Of a stretch of DNA of 64,000 nucleotides, positions 14,138-25,233 are shown piece after piece; position 1 is the stretch's first letter; every line of letters begins with the position of its first letter. The stretch is from Tomocerus qinae (taxonomy: Eukaryota > Arthropoda > Collembola > Entomobryomorpha > Tomoceridae). The notes under the pieces were generated by a model. The model searched no databases, had not been told where the DNA came from, and was given only the letters and a program-made list of their open reading frames with translations. The stretch is from positions 90,086,001 to 90,150,000 of the forward strand of contig CM034546.1 in assembly GCA_020055645.1 (NCBI GenBank), in the 5' to 3' direction. Made by a program: the position numbers and the translations under genes.

Positions 14138-14206
14138 CTATGCTTGGTTTAACTTTAACTGAATCCTCTTTTATCAGACTCGCGAGTTACTACTCACCAA
14201 GCATAG
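14138..14206. other. Perfect 11-bp inverted repeat with 47-nt loop
   Basis: ctatgcttggt at 14138-14148 is the exact reverse complement of accaagcatag at 14196-14206. The loop contains a 10-base palindrome, actcgcgagt. Function unknown; recorded as a possible structured RNA or decayed inverted repeat. Confidence 0.35.
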
Positions 14207-15727
14207 CAGTAGTTAAAGGAAGAGGGGTACAGAACAGATGAGAATATTTTTAGTAACTTTACTTTCCTTATGAGAAATTTTTATACACATTGTAGTACAA
14301 GTTCCTGTGTCTATACGGTACTTGTCTTGTCTGGTTGGGTTAACTTGTCTTTATAGAGTTGTCTCATGGAGTTGAGTGTGTGTGGAGCTACTATAATAAT
14401 ATCGTATGCAGTGTGTGTATGTGTAGAGATGAGATAACTATAGTTAGTGAGTGAGTGAGTAGTGTGAGGATGAGTTCAGTTGCATGGCTTGTTTACGTTG
14501 GGCTTTTAGCTGTAGCTTCTCTTGGCAATTACATAGATGATGAGAGTCTATATGCAATGAGTTGCATTTCATTCTACTGCTTAATACTCTATGGCTGTAA
14601 CATGTTCAGTACAGATGTAGGGAATGGCGTGGCACGTGAGTGAACATTCTTCGGAGTGACAAGAATCGGTACTACTGTGTAATTATATGGGAATTGGTGT
14701 TTCTTTTGATTTATTGCTCCTATTTGCTTGTTTTCTTTTCAATTGTTTTCAGTTGCTTTGGTGTGAGGTGATGTGAGGACAGGATTTATCTCATGCTATA
14801 ATATTGCTATTTGTACAAGTTATATCTGTAGTATGTAGTAGTAGTCGTCGTAGTAGTAGTAGTGTGCCTTATTACGTAAGGGTAGGCAGCAGAACAAGAC
14901 TGACAACCCAACTCCGCTACGACTGAAGCCAAGCTATACTAGACAGACAAGACAGGGAGAGACCGGACCGGACGCAGTTAGTTAGTTAGACTAATTTCTT
15001 TTAGGACCTGTTTGGCTTGTGCTCATCAGGTCAGGTGCCGGACTAAAGTGAAGGCTCTCGTCTGTCCTATGTAATTACTCTGAAGCCAGTCTTCCCCGGC
15101 ACGAGAAAAAACGACAAACAAAGCAAACAGAAGAAGAAAGGCAAAGGCCATGACGTTTATTAGCATGCACTGAAACTGACTGACTCTCCGATCAGTCTAT
15201 CAGTCTTGCAGCTTTTGGCACTCAGGGACTCCCTGCAATAAAGGTCAAATCAATCCTTTGTTTAGAACCAGAATCTGCTCAAGTCATGACTGACTTGCCA
15301 TTAAGCAGTAGCTAAACTGCTTATTTACACCTACATGATACATAGTTTGCTACCTATTAGTCTGCTTTCCCTCTGAATCCTGGAGTAGGATGAAAAATGT
15401 TTTTTTCGTCCGATTTTGGTCATAGAGGACTAGAAATGTATGTATAATGTATTTCTGGAGTGTAGCTAGTTAGTTACTACTATTGCAGAGTTAAATAGGT
15501 AGACCAAACCGAACCAAGTCTCTCAATTCCTCAAGTCTACTCCACCAGAGTAAATATAACTTTTGCCGAAGAAGAGAGAACACATGTGGAAATTCCTTAG
15601 CATTTGGCTCAAACATTTGGAATTGTATCTCGTCTACTACTACTATAGGAGAGATGACTAGAGATAGGAGTGTGTGTCTGTGGATTGGGAGAGTGCGAGC
15701 CATTATATTATGGTGTTCTATGTGAAC

Positions 15728-15753
15728 GAGTGAGTGAGTGAGTGAGTGAGTGA
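15728..15753. repeat. (GAGT)n microsatellite
   Basis: About six and a half uninterrupted GAGT units. Shorter GAGT/ACTC tracts also occur near 6709, 14447 and 15842. Confidence 0.9.
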
Positions 15754-16325
15754 AGTTGTTATGTTCGGTTATATTTTGTTCGGTTTTCGGCTCAGTTTAG
15801 TTTTAGTTAGTAGTCGGGAGTGAAGTTGAAGTGAGAAAGAAGTGAGTGAGTGAGCATTGAATTGAGCTTGGAAAGCAGAGCCTAAAAATCCTTGTCAAAG
15901 CTAAAAATATGTACACATGTTTGTGTGTAGTGATGTGATATGTTGGAGGAGAGTGAAGTTGACTTGAAGAACTAAAACGAGATGTGCACTCCTCTAACTA
16001 TAACAAAATAGAACTAGACTATAATCCCTGATGGTATATCCCTTGTACACTCTCTGTGTACACTGTCTCAGGAGGAGTTGAGGTGAAGATATAAACAGAT
16101 ATATATTTATTATCCAAATCTGAGTCTGGCTTCACCTACCTACACTTACGACTTACACTTACTTACATTACATTATTACACTAACTAGCTGACTAACTAG
16201 TACATACACATAACATACCTCACACACAACATCACTTAATATACCTAAACTGCCTAATAATGTAACCAATACTCAGTCCACAGAAAATACTAAAATACTT
16301 GCATCCTATTACATCATACATGCAA

Positions 16326-16342
16326 GACGGACGGACGGACGG
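16326..16342. repeat. (GACG)n microsatellite
   Basis: Four uninterrupted GACG units plus one base. It lies inside the patterned non-coding region. Confidence 0.85.
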
Positions 16343-18619
16343 ATTGGCTGGATTTGGATTGAATGGCATTTACAGAGAATTGAGAAAAAAGGCACGGCAC
16401 ATGCAGGCAATAGATGAAACGTTTACTCACATAACTTGGCTAACTATACTCAGTGCTACTCAAATATATAAAAAGTATGAGGGAAGAAAAGACAGACCGC
16501 TGCTGTATGTAACTTTATAGCTTTAGTTCGGTTTAGTGTCTATGGAATATTGTTGTGCCTACCAGTGTATCATATCAAAGATATATAAGTAAGTGGAGGG
16601 CTGAGTTGTGTGTGTAAGTGTAATGTAACGAAAAAGCCCAGCAAACCACAGCATAGCCAAACACACAAAACATAACACAACATAAGATGGAAAAGTAAAA
16701 AACGTCTGTCGTCTCTTTAACCTTTTCTCGACTCGAGTCAAGTCAAGTCAAGACGAACGAGACGAGCCTCTCAACAAACACAGACAATGCACATTCAGAA
16801 GGTATATTATCGTTTTGTGTGGATGTGTATCCGTCCAGCCAGGCAACAAATACTAAATACATAATAATATTATACACAGACTCTGGAATGAAAAATTATC
16901 TTCGTCAGCAAGTATTAGTCAGAAAGAGATTCTCTTTAACATGCTTTCCTTTAACACATTACACGCATACAGACCTACCTACCTATCCACTCACTCATAT
17001 ACAATTACATAATAGTCAGTGGACTCCAGGCCAAAGGATGCAAGTCCAGTCAGTCTTTCTTTGTGTGGAGTACATCTATCTGCATCTGTATACAAGGCAA
17101 CTGAACTCACCTAAAGATTTCCAAACTATTCTTTGAAAGGGGATTTAACGTAGGTAATACTATCACTATAGAATAGTATGGCAAAGCGTCCCACACCCAT
17201 CTCGTTTTTGTCTCACTCAAATTCGTCAGGCAATGCAATGCTAAGTATTAAGTAGATGAGAGTAGGGAAGGAAACCACAATCAATGCATTTATGTAGGCA
17301 CGTAACATTATTATATCTATACCAACTAGTATTATCTATCCTTCCTACTACAAGATATCCACAAAATATCTTACACCGACTCGAGTTCGGTTATAAGAAT
17401 CTCTTCTTCGGGACGTTTTTTACTACTCATCTTTTTACACGAGAAGTGAAACATTCAGACAAAACACAACAGAACTCCCTTTCTGTGAACAGTTCCTTCT
17501 TCTGTGTGTGGCAAATGCAATGCAATAAATGAGGCTTATACTTACTTACTGACTCGGGTTCATTTTGGGCAAAGGGAAGACTATATTTGTATTTAATGCA
17601 GGGAAGTGAATAGAGAACTCCTTCTCTATTATTATTACTACAATCCGAGAAGAGTTTCGGAATTGTTAAATAGCTGTGTGTACCTTAAATAGTTGCTTTA
17701 CTTAGACTTTTCGCGGTCAAGGGTAAACGTTTTGAGAGATTCGTCTGTGCATAGTTCTTTGATAGTGAGTACATCTTTATAGCGTGGATTCCGAGAAGAT
17801 GTGAGGAGACAAGAGGCTGTGATGTATTTATAAATGAGTGTATCTCTGTAGATATATTAATAGAGATATAGAGTGCACCTTTTGAGTCGAGCGTCTGTCT
17901 GCTCTCACTTTAAAATGAGTTGGATTTATTGTGTATAAATAGTTCTGGTATTGGTGGTGGTGTGTTGAGAGACGGACTGGGATGGATGGAGCTTAATAAG
18001 TACATTACATATTAGTAGTAGTACATGACATGTGGGGAGTTTGCACAGAGCACTAAATAGATCGTGGAATTGTTGAAAAACGGAAAACCATATATTTAGC
18101 AATAGCATGGAAAATGATGATGAGAGAAATGACCTGGAGGATATAAATAGGCGGAAGAATGCGAGACGAGGAGCTATCACATCACATGCTAAGAACAACT
18201 ACATATATGATACCCACCTTCGTATATCTATATATATTTATAATATGTTAAGTTATTTGTCAACTGACTGAACTCACTTCAATTTGGTTCCCTTCCCTTC
18301 ACAACAAGAAACACCAAACACTTGGTTGGAATTCTGAGAGCGAGTGACTGAGTGTTCGTCTGTGATATTTAAATAGAGTTACATTTATGTACGAGAGATA
18401 CGTAGTAAGCATAAGGACTGAGTCGTAATAAGATAACAGTATGGTTTGGCAAGGAGATGAGAAGCGGGTCGGTCGGCGAGCTGTTTACACTTTTTGCCTT
18501 GGCGTTCGCAATAAAGAATTTCTTTGTGAAGATAAAGATATGCCAGGGAAAAGTCTGTTTCGTTCTCAAATGAGTAATGTGCTATAATAAAATTCTGTTG
18601 ATTTGTTTTTCATGTTCAG

Positions 18620-21600
18620 CTCTACATGTTACCCTGACTGGAGCGGTGGTGGTGGCAACGGAAACCAGTCAATGGCCAACCCACAACTCTCTGTTGTGAC
18701 AACTGTGTGGGGTGTCAGCTCTTCGGCCCAAAGTGGCCCACATTCTTCGTACCCCGGGGGAGGAAACCATATGGGACCTGCGGGTCAAGGCAATTACATT
18801 AAGGGACCTTACAATAATCATATGGGCCATTACCCTCATCAGAGGTGAGTTTACTTCCTCCTTTTCAACACCCTCCCGGGACAAACACTAATTGTATTTC
18901 TCCACTTTGTCACATGCTCTGTTTTTATGTCTGTGCAACACGCAGTAGTGCAAATGTACTTATTTCCATAAATATATTCACATTTTTATGGAGTTTAATG
19001 TAACTTCGTCACTTGCTTGTGTGGGTTGGTGTAGAATGGTGTTACTTTACTACGTACATACATTTAAATACGGGGTGACTGTTCTAAATAAAGACTTGAC
19101 TGTGTTTTTGTTGTTGTTTTGACAGGTTCGGGACTAATGGTGCAAGTGGAGGCAGCCACCAAGACCAAAACTACGGAAACCCGAATGCTCTTAGTGCGGC
19201 AGCGATGGTGGCCGCCACTGCTACTGCCACAGCTACTGCCACTGCGAGTGTTGTCGCTCTCCAGGAACGTCAAGATATGAATAATCAATACGGACAGGTA
19301 ATTATTTATCTCCAACATTCAATCAACATTTTAAAAATTGGAAAATTAACTAGATTGATTTTTTGATTAATTTTATTGTGTGATTTTAGCAGATGAATCC
19401 AATGCCAAATCAGTATGGTATGCAGCAGTACAATTCCAGTCAACGAATGGGAAGCGTGATGATGAACAGCAGTATGAACATGGGGATGATGAACAGTATG
19501 AACAGTATGAATAATCCAAACAAGATGCCCGTACAGGTAAAGAAAAAAGTAAGGTAGCGTATTTAATTGATTACCTGGTGTTTAATTTGTGAGACTAATT
19601 CATTTTGTTTTTGAAACTTTAGACGCCGTCTGGTTATGGACGGAGCGGAGGATCCAGAAGTGCCCCCTACCCTAATCCTGCGGCTCATATGAGTCAAAAG
19701 CGTCAAAGTCAGTCGCATCCCTCAGTACAGCCACAGCTACAACCACAGCTACAACCGCAGCCCGGTGGCTACCCGGGTCCACCTTCTGGCCCCATGACAC
19801 CGATGACGCCAAATGGACAAATGAGTGCGACTTACAACGGCGGCTCCTGCACTCCAGTAAAATATAAATAATTTCTAAGAATTGCTAGCGAAAATCGTTT
19901 TGGGTTGAATTAATTGTGAATCATCTGTGAATTACAGTATCCCCCTCCTCCACCCCAGCAACAAAGTCATTCTTATCCTCGAAACTACCCGGGACCGCCA
20001 CCCGGGCACTATAATCATAACCACAACCAGCCAATGGGTTACCGAGGTCCGATGCGACAGCCTCAACCGTACCCAAACAGCCAGCAGTATTACAACCCCA
20101 TGACACCGAACTCTCAAATGCTCAACCACCCGATGAGTGCTAACAACCCACCGAATGTCCACCCGTCAATGATGAACCCACAAGTGCCCAATCCAAATAA
20201 TTCCTTTGTGCCGAATCATCCGAATCCGGTGCAGCAGCAGCAACAGCAGCAGCAGCAACAACAACAGCAGCAGCAGCATTCACAGAGTAGTCATCCGCAC
20301 CCGCAATATCCACCAAGTGGGCCTTCCAGTTTTGCTGAAAGTAGTGGAGCAGTGAGGCCTTTGCATTCTTACCAGCACAGCCCGATTCCGGGCAATCCGA
20401 CGCCGCCGCTTACGCCGGCCAGTTCGATTCCTCCTTATATGAGTCCGAATGGGGACACGAAACCTGTGATAAATAATACTACTTCTTCTACTAGTGAGTA
20501 TTTCTTTTGCACTTCTCGAAATAATAGTAAGTCTAAGTGATTGTTTACTATTTTCCTTTGTTTGCTCAGTGTCAATTTTATGGGTCGGATGTGATACGAT
20601 AGGACAAAGAAAGACGAGCACCAATTATGTGTTTGTTTATGTCCGCTATTTTCAACTGACTCATTGTTTGTTTACTTATCTTATCTTCCAGATGACGAAT
20701 TAAGACTCACGTTTCCAGTGCGAGACGGAACGATCCTCGCTCCTTTTAGACTAGAACATAACCTGGCAGTCAGCAATCACGTCTTCCACCTGAAACCCAC
20801 CGTGCACCAAACTCTCATGTGGCGGTAAGTATTGAGGAAATCATAAACATATCTAATCACTGATAATTATCGCACTGACTGAGGAATAATGTTGGGAAGA
20901 CTTCTTCGCCCATTCTCAGCTGTGCATTTACGTTTGGAAGAAAATTCAGAGAATCGCATGAATGGTTGTACTCAATTGTTAAATTTTCGATTTTATTGTG
21001 ACAGCTCCGACCTGGAACTGCAGCTGAAATGTTTCCATCACGAAGATCGTATGATGAACACGAACTGGCCAGCAAGTGTCCAAGTGTCAGTGAACGCCAT
21101 TCCATTGTGTATCGACCGGGGGGAGAATAAGTCATCTCATAAACCTCTGTACCTAAAAGACATTTGTCTGCCTGGACGAAATACACTGCAAATTACAGTT
21201 TCTGCCTGTTGTTGTGTAAGTAGCCCAGTCAAGCTAAAAGAAGTAGCTATAGAAAATCGTCTTTCCACTATTTATTCTATTCCATTAGCGTTCTATGTAT
21301 AGCACTCCTTATAATATTATGGTGGAGTAAAATAGACTCGAGCATATATTTGTGTGTGGAAAATGGGATAGAAAATAATGGAAAGACGAGCTGTATAGTA
21401 GAGAAAGATTACATTACATGTGCTATACCTTAACAATGAAGTAAACGATTTGAGTATATTATGTCCAGAGCTGGAAATACAAACTCCAGCACTACTGCGA
21501 CTACTATGCTTAAGTGTAAGAGTCTAATGTACAGTAAAAGTAAAGTAAAGTAGACATTCTCTGTTCTCCAGTCTCATCTCTTCGTGTTGCAATTGGTGCA

Positions 21601-24600
21601 CCGTCCGAGTGTGCGATCGGTACTCCAAGGTTTACTCCGAAAGAGACTTCTTCCTGCTGAGCACTGTGTGACCAAAATCAAGAGAAACTTTAACAACAGC
21701 AGCAGTGGCATCAACAACATGGGCAGCGACGGAGACGGCGTCGAGCAAACTGCCATCAAGGTGCGATCCCAACTTAACTCACTCTGACTGACAGCACAGA
21801 AAACAGACAGAGCCACTAAGCAAACTATATAATCTTAATATAATATTGTACAGTACTTTCTATTCTCCAGACTCCCGGTTTACTCAAGACATTCACTATT
21901 TACTAAAATATAACTTGCTTTACTGTATATAAGTAGTAGTAACACAACAACAATACTACAACATACTTTTACTCGAAGTACTAGTATATACTTAGTTAGT
22001 TGATGTGATGTACCTTGGCTGTTTGGTGTGTGTGGAGAGAGAGAGATAATATTATAGTATAGTTGCTCTCTTTAGTTACCTACCCGGCCGTATATGGAAT
22101 ACAAAGTAGTGTTAAAAGTAAAGAGAGCACAAAGTTGGTCAGACGGAGCCACAGCCATCCAAGTGATCCAAGGCAAACCAAACGAAGTCATGGAAAACCA
22201 AGTAAAGCAAAGAAAAGGGAAAATAGAGAAAGTCATAGCTGGAGAGAGAGAGAATAGATTGACCGTCGAGATGAGAAAAGTCGGTTGTGGCTTTTGCCTA
22301 CTTAAGGAGCATCTGCCTCGACTCTTCCCATCGATTTCTGCTCTCCATTACTAAACTACACTGGCACATTTCTCTTTCGGAGGCTTATGGCATGCCATGT
22401 CTTGCCTCGGCATAGCTTGACTTTCTCTCTTATGTATTTATGTATTTGTATACAAAGATCTACATAGTTCTAGCCATATAATGATATGTATTTATACATA
22501 TACTCTATTCTCTCAATAGTCATATATAGTACTTAGTTATGTCATAGGGAAACATAACATAACACTAACAGAAAGTAAAGCAAGTTGTAAAGTAAGGGTA
22601 GTAGAACGGGGACTGGGACGTACTGTACATTATTCCATAGTCTCTGTTTGTTTGTATATAGGAATTCGGATCAATTTCTCTAACGTTGTCTTTTGTTTCA
22701 GGTGTCTCTCAAATGTCCGATAACGTACAAGAGGATTACATTGCCAGCCAGGGGTCATGACTGTAAACATGTTCAGTGCTTTGATCTCGAGTCATATCTT
22801 CAACTTAACTGTGAGAGGGGGGCGTGGAGGTGCCCCGTTTGCAAGTAAGATATATAGAGCAAATATTAAGTACCTACCCAACTTAACAGCTCCTATCAAC
22901 AGAATAGAAAGAACACATTCGCCGTGCCACCATTTACTCCGACACACACGAGGCCAACAACTATTATCCTATAATGCGGAATGCCCGCTTTTCTATTTAC
23001 CTGTAGTATATCCAACGTTTATGCTACACATAAATATACCTTTCTGCACAAATGCACGAGGCAGGAGTAAGTGGAATAGACACGAGGAGATGTTATTACG
23101 TAATATGGGAATCCGATGAGATGACTAGTAGTATTATATCCGCATCCGTGTGAACTGTGACCTATCTATTTATATAGTAAACACTGCGAATAATATTATT
23201 ATCTAAAAAAGTACCTACCTATAGTCAGCACATTACAATTTTCAGAGGAAGCCAAGTGCTATAGATGTAATAATAAATGTTATATTTCTATTATTCGTGT
23301 GTCTATTGTATAAATAGTAGTTGAGACTATAGAGACGTGTTTAGAAGAGATAGAATGTAGTACCTGTCTGTTTGGCCTTCCTACTCTCTCTTTCTGAGTA
23401 GTATTTAGGTATACGTAGATCTTCTTGAGCAGCAGCGATGTGATCTACTAGTAAGGAGGAGAAAGGAGGCATTGGAGATAGTGAAAGAAAGGAGAAAGAA
23501 ATAATAGCGTATAACTAACTAGAGAAGCGAGGATGGTCATAGGACGTCAGATTGTGTATGTGGAAAGTGGAGCTCGTGTAGATAGACGTGGCTAATATAG
23601 AGATCACCGTGCTTACACTTGCACTGTTACACTCCCCATTTGTTCTTATGGCCAAATTCCTTGGAGACTCTAAATTCTCATGTTTTATTTACAGCAAACC
23701 GGCACAGTTGGAGGGTCTCGAGGTGGATCAGTACATCTGGAGTATCCTCAACGCCCTCGCATCCAGCGAAGCTGAAGAAGTCACTATCGACTCGGCCGCT
23801 AACTGGAGACCTTCCAAAAACGTTCCAGGCTTTAAGGTCTTTACCTTTACATAATAATTTACCTATATGTTATGAATCACATTTGTTGTATGTACATATA
23901 TATCCTATCCACTCCCCTCAAGGGTGCGGGTCGCTTTCAAAGTATCTCTGAACAGATCTGCAAAATCTGCAACTTGTTCTCCTTTAATGCATAAGATGAT
24001 TTTTTAAATTAAAATTTTGGTTATATTTGTAGATGGAGCCAATCGATGAACCAAATGAGCCGTGCAGTGCCAAAAAGAAGTCCTCGTCCTCCTCCAGTCC
24101 GAATCTTCCCCCGTCGTGGGACTCTTCGGTGATGAGTCCATTTGCTCCTGATATGAACAGCATCGCCTCCGGCTCCTACATGCAAAACTACAACAGATCC
24201 TCTTCATCCTTTGATATCAATCCGGAAGTGCTTGGTGGACCTTTAAGTCAGCTGGCCGACTCCGTCAACTCCCTCGACCCTCTCAGTTCCATAGAAAAGA
24301 CGATAAACGAGCAGGTGGGAATGCCCGCGCCCCCTCCGCTCCGAGAGGGAAACAACAACAACTCCAACTCAAATTCCCAACAGCCGCACACGCCGTTGAC
24401 GGGGCCCAACACTCCGCACACTCCCCACACTCCTGGTCAGGCTCACACGCCTGGATACTGTGGTCCTCCTAGTGTGGGCAACCATCCTAATTCCAATTGC
24501 TCGGATGTTATTCCCGATGTTAGTGAGTTGCCATCCGACTTAAACTTCGACCCGGAGGCTGTGATCAATGGAGAAGGGGCTGGCAACGAGTCTCTTAATG

Positions 24601-25108
24601 TAATTTCATTTGTTTGCTAACAACTTTAATACACCAAGATTATGAATTCTATTAAACTCTTAGGAATGTCAGAAAATGAAGTACAAAATGAAATATCTCC
24701 GTCCACTTAATATTCAAATGTCATTTCCAAACTCAATTTAAACTCATTACTCATTTTTATTTACAGATGATGTATTAATTTATCTCCTAACACTAAATTT
24801 TTATTCATAGATTTAATTTTATGAAGAAATGAATTTGGAGTTAAGTTGAGGTAGACAAGGAAGTTAAGATGTATTTAATTAGGCAAAGTCTAAATATATT
24901 TGTACGTGTATTAAATTTTAAGAAATTTTTTTTTTATTTGCAGCTATTACCGGATAGCGGCGTTGACCCGATGGAGCTGCTGTCTTACTTGGAGCCGAGT
25001 GGTCTTGCCACCCCGCCCAGCAGTGGCGACAGCAACAATTCCAACTTGAACTCAACAACGCCATTAGGAGCGTCCGCTTCAGATGATCTCTTGTCGTTGT
25101 TCGACTAA
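18620..25108 (+). CDS. tna: Zinc finger MIZ domain protein (ZMIZ1/2, tonalli homologue), 3' portion
   Basis: Twelve exons join in phase: 18620-18844, 19126-19297, 19393-19536, 19623-19856, 19938-20493, 20692-20824, 21005-21215, 21572-21760, 22702-22844, 23695-23836, 24033-24599 and 24944-25108, ending at TAA (959 visible residues). Family landmarks in order: [12 protein letters not shown]; an Ala/Thr tract with [14 protein letters not shown]; a Met-rich stretch; [25 protein letters not shown]; the block running from [15 protein letters not shown] to [17 protein letters not shown]; then an SP-RING finger ([28 protein letters not shown], exons 9-10); and a C-terminus ending SDDLLSLFD. Known family members are nuclear PIAS-like coregulators that act with SUMO, nuclear receptors and SWI/SNF chromatin remodellers. 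The N-terminal exons lie upstream and were not found. The gene symbol follows the Drosophila orthologue. Confidence 0.93.
19385..19393 (+). promoter_or_regulatory. Tandem NAGNAG splice acceptor of ZMIZ exon 3
   Basis: The acceptor reads ttttagcag before ATGAATCC. Either AG can be used in frame, so transcripts may include or lack one glutamine codon ahead of the Met-rich segment. Confidence 0.6.
20232..20276 (+). repeat. CAG/CAA polyglutamine tract in the ZMIZ gene
   Basis: Fifteen consecutive Gln codons, a mixture of CAG and CAA, sit in the Pro/Asn/Gln-rich region between the Ala/Thr tract and the conserved [13 protein letters not shown] block. CAA interruptions usually limit repeat instability. 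Confidence 0.95.
22141..22245. repeat. Pentamer-phased tract inside a ZMIZ intron
   Basis: In the 941-bp intron 21761-22701 the DNA divides into pentamers such as aagtg atcca aggca, aacca aacga agtca and agtaa agcaa agaaa. A and CA/AA recur at fixed positions of the 5-bp frame. This shows the phased DNA also occurs within transcribed introns. Confidence 0.6.
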
Positions 25109-25227
25109 AATCTACAACCACAACCAACACAAATCTCTTACAAATTTTTGCTAAATGTAGAGCTGTATACATATTGTGTAAGTTTACATTGTATAAAGTC
25201 TGTACCTGTTTTTGTTCTATTTCGAGT

Positions 25228-25233
25228 AATAAA
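25228..25233 (+). terminator. Polyadenylation signal of the ZMIZ gene
   Basis: AATAAA lies 120 bp after the TAA stop codon, the first canonical signal downstream. Confidence 0.7.

Larger units (their letters stand above)
1..18619. other. 18.6 kb without a recognised gene; likely large 5' intron of the ZMIZ gene
   Basis: No open frame here resembles a known protein, and the frames present are short, T-rich or overlap each other on both strands. The first supported ZMIZ exon at 18620 starts in mid-codon behind a splice acceptor, so its upstream exons must lie further 5'. The conserved N-terminal region of ZMIZ proteins (about 170 residues in the family) was looked for here and not found, so this stretch is probably intron running off the window edge. 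It holds many microsatellites, degenerate pentamer-phased tracts, a few hairpins and frequent gtaagt/gtaggt words. Whether it also contains non-coding exons or enhancers cannot be seen. Confidence 0.55.

Noticed and set aside
22063-22354. Two overlapping frames in the ZMIZ intron 21761-22701
   Set aside because: They arise from the pentamer-phased purine-rich tract; the flanking exons splice in phase without them.
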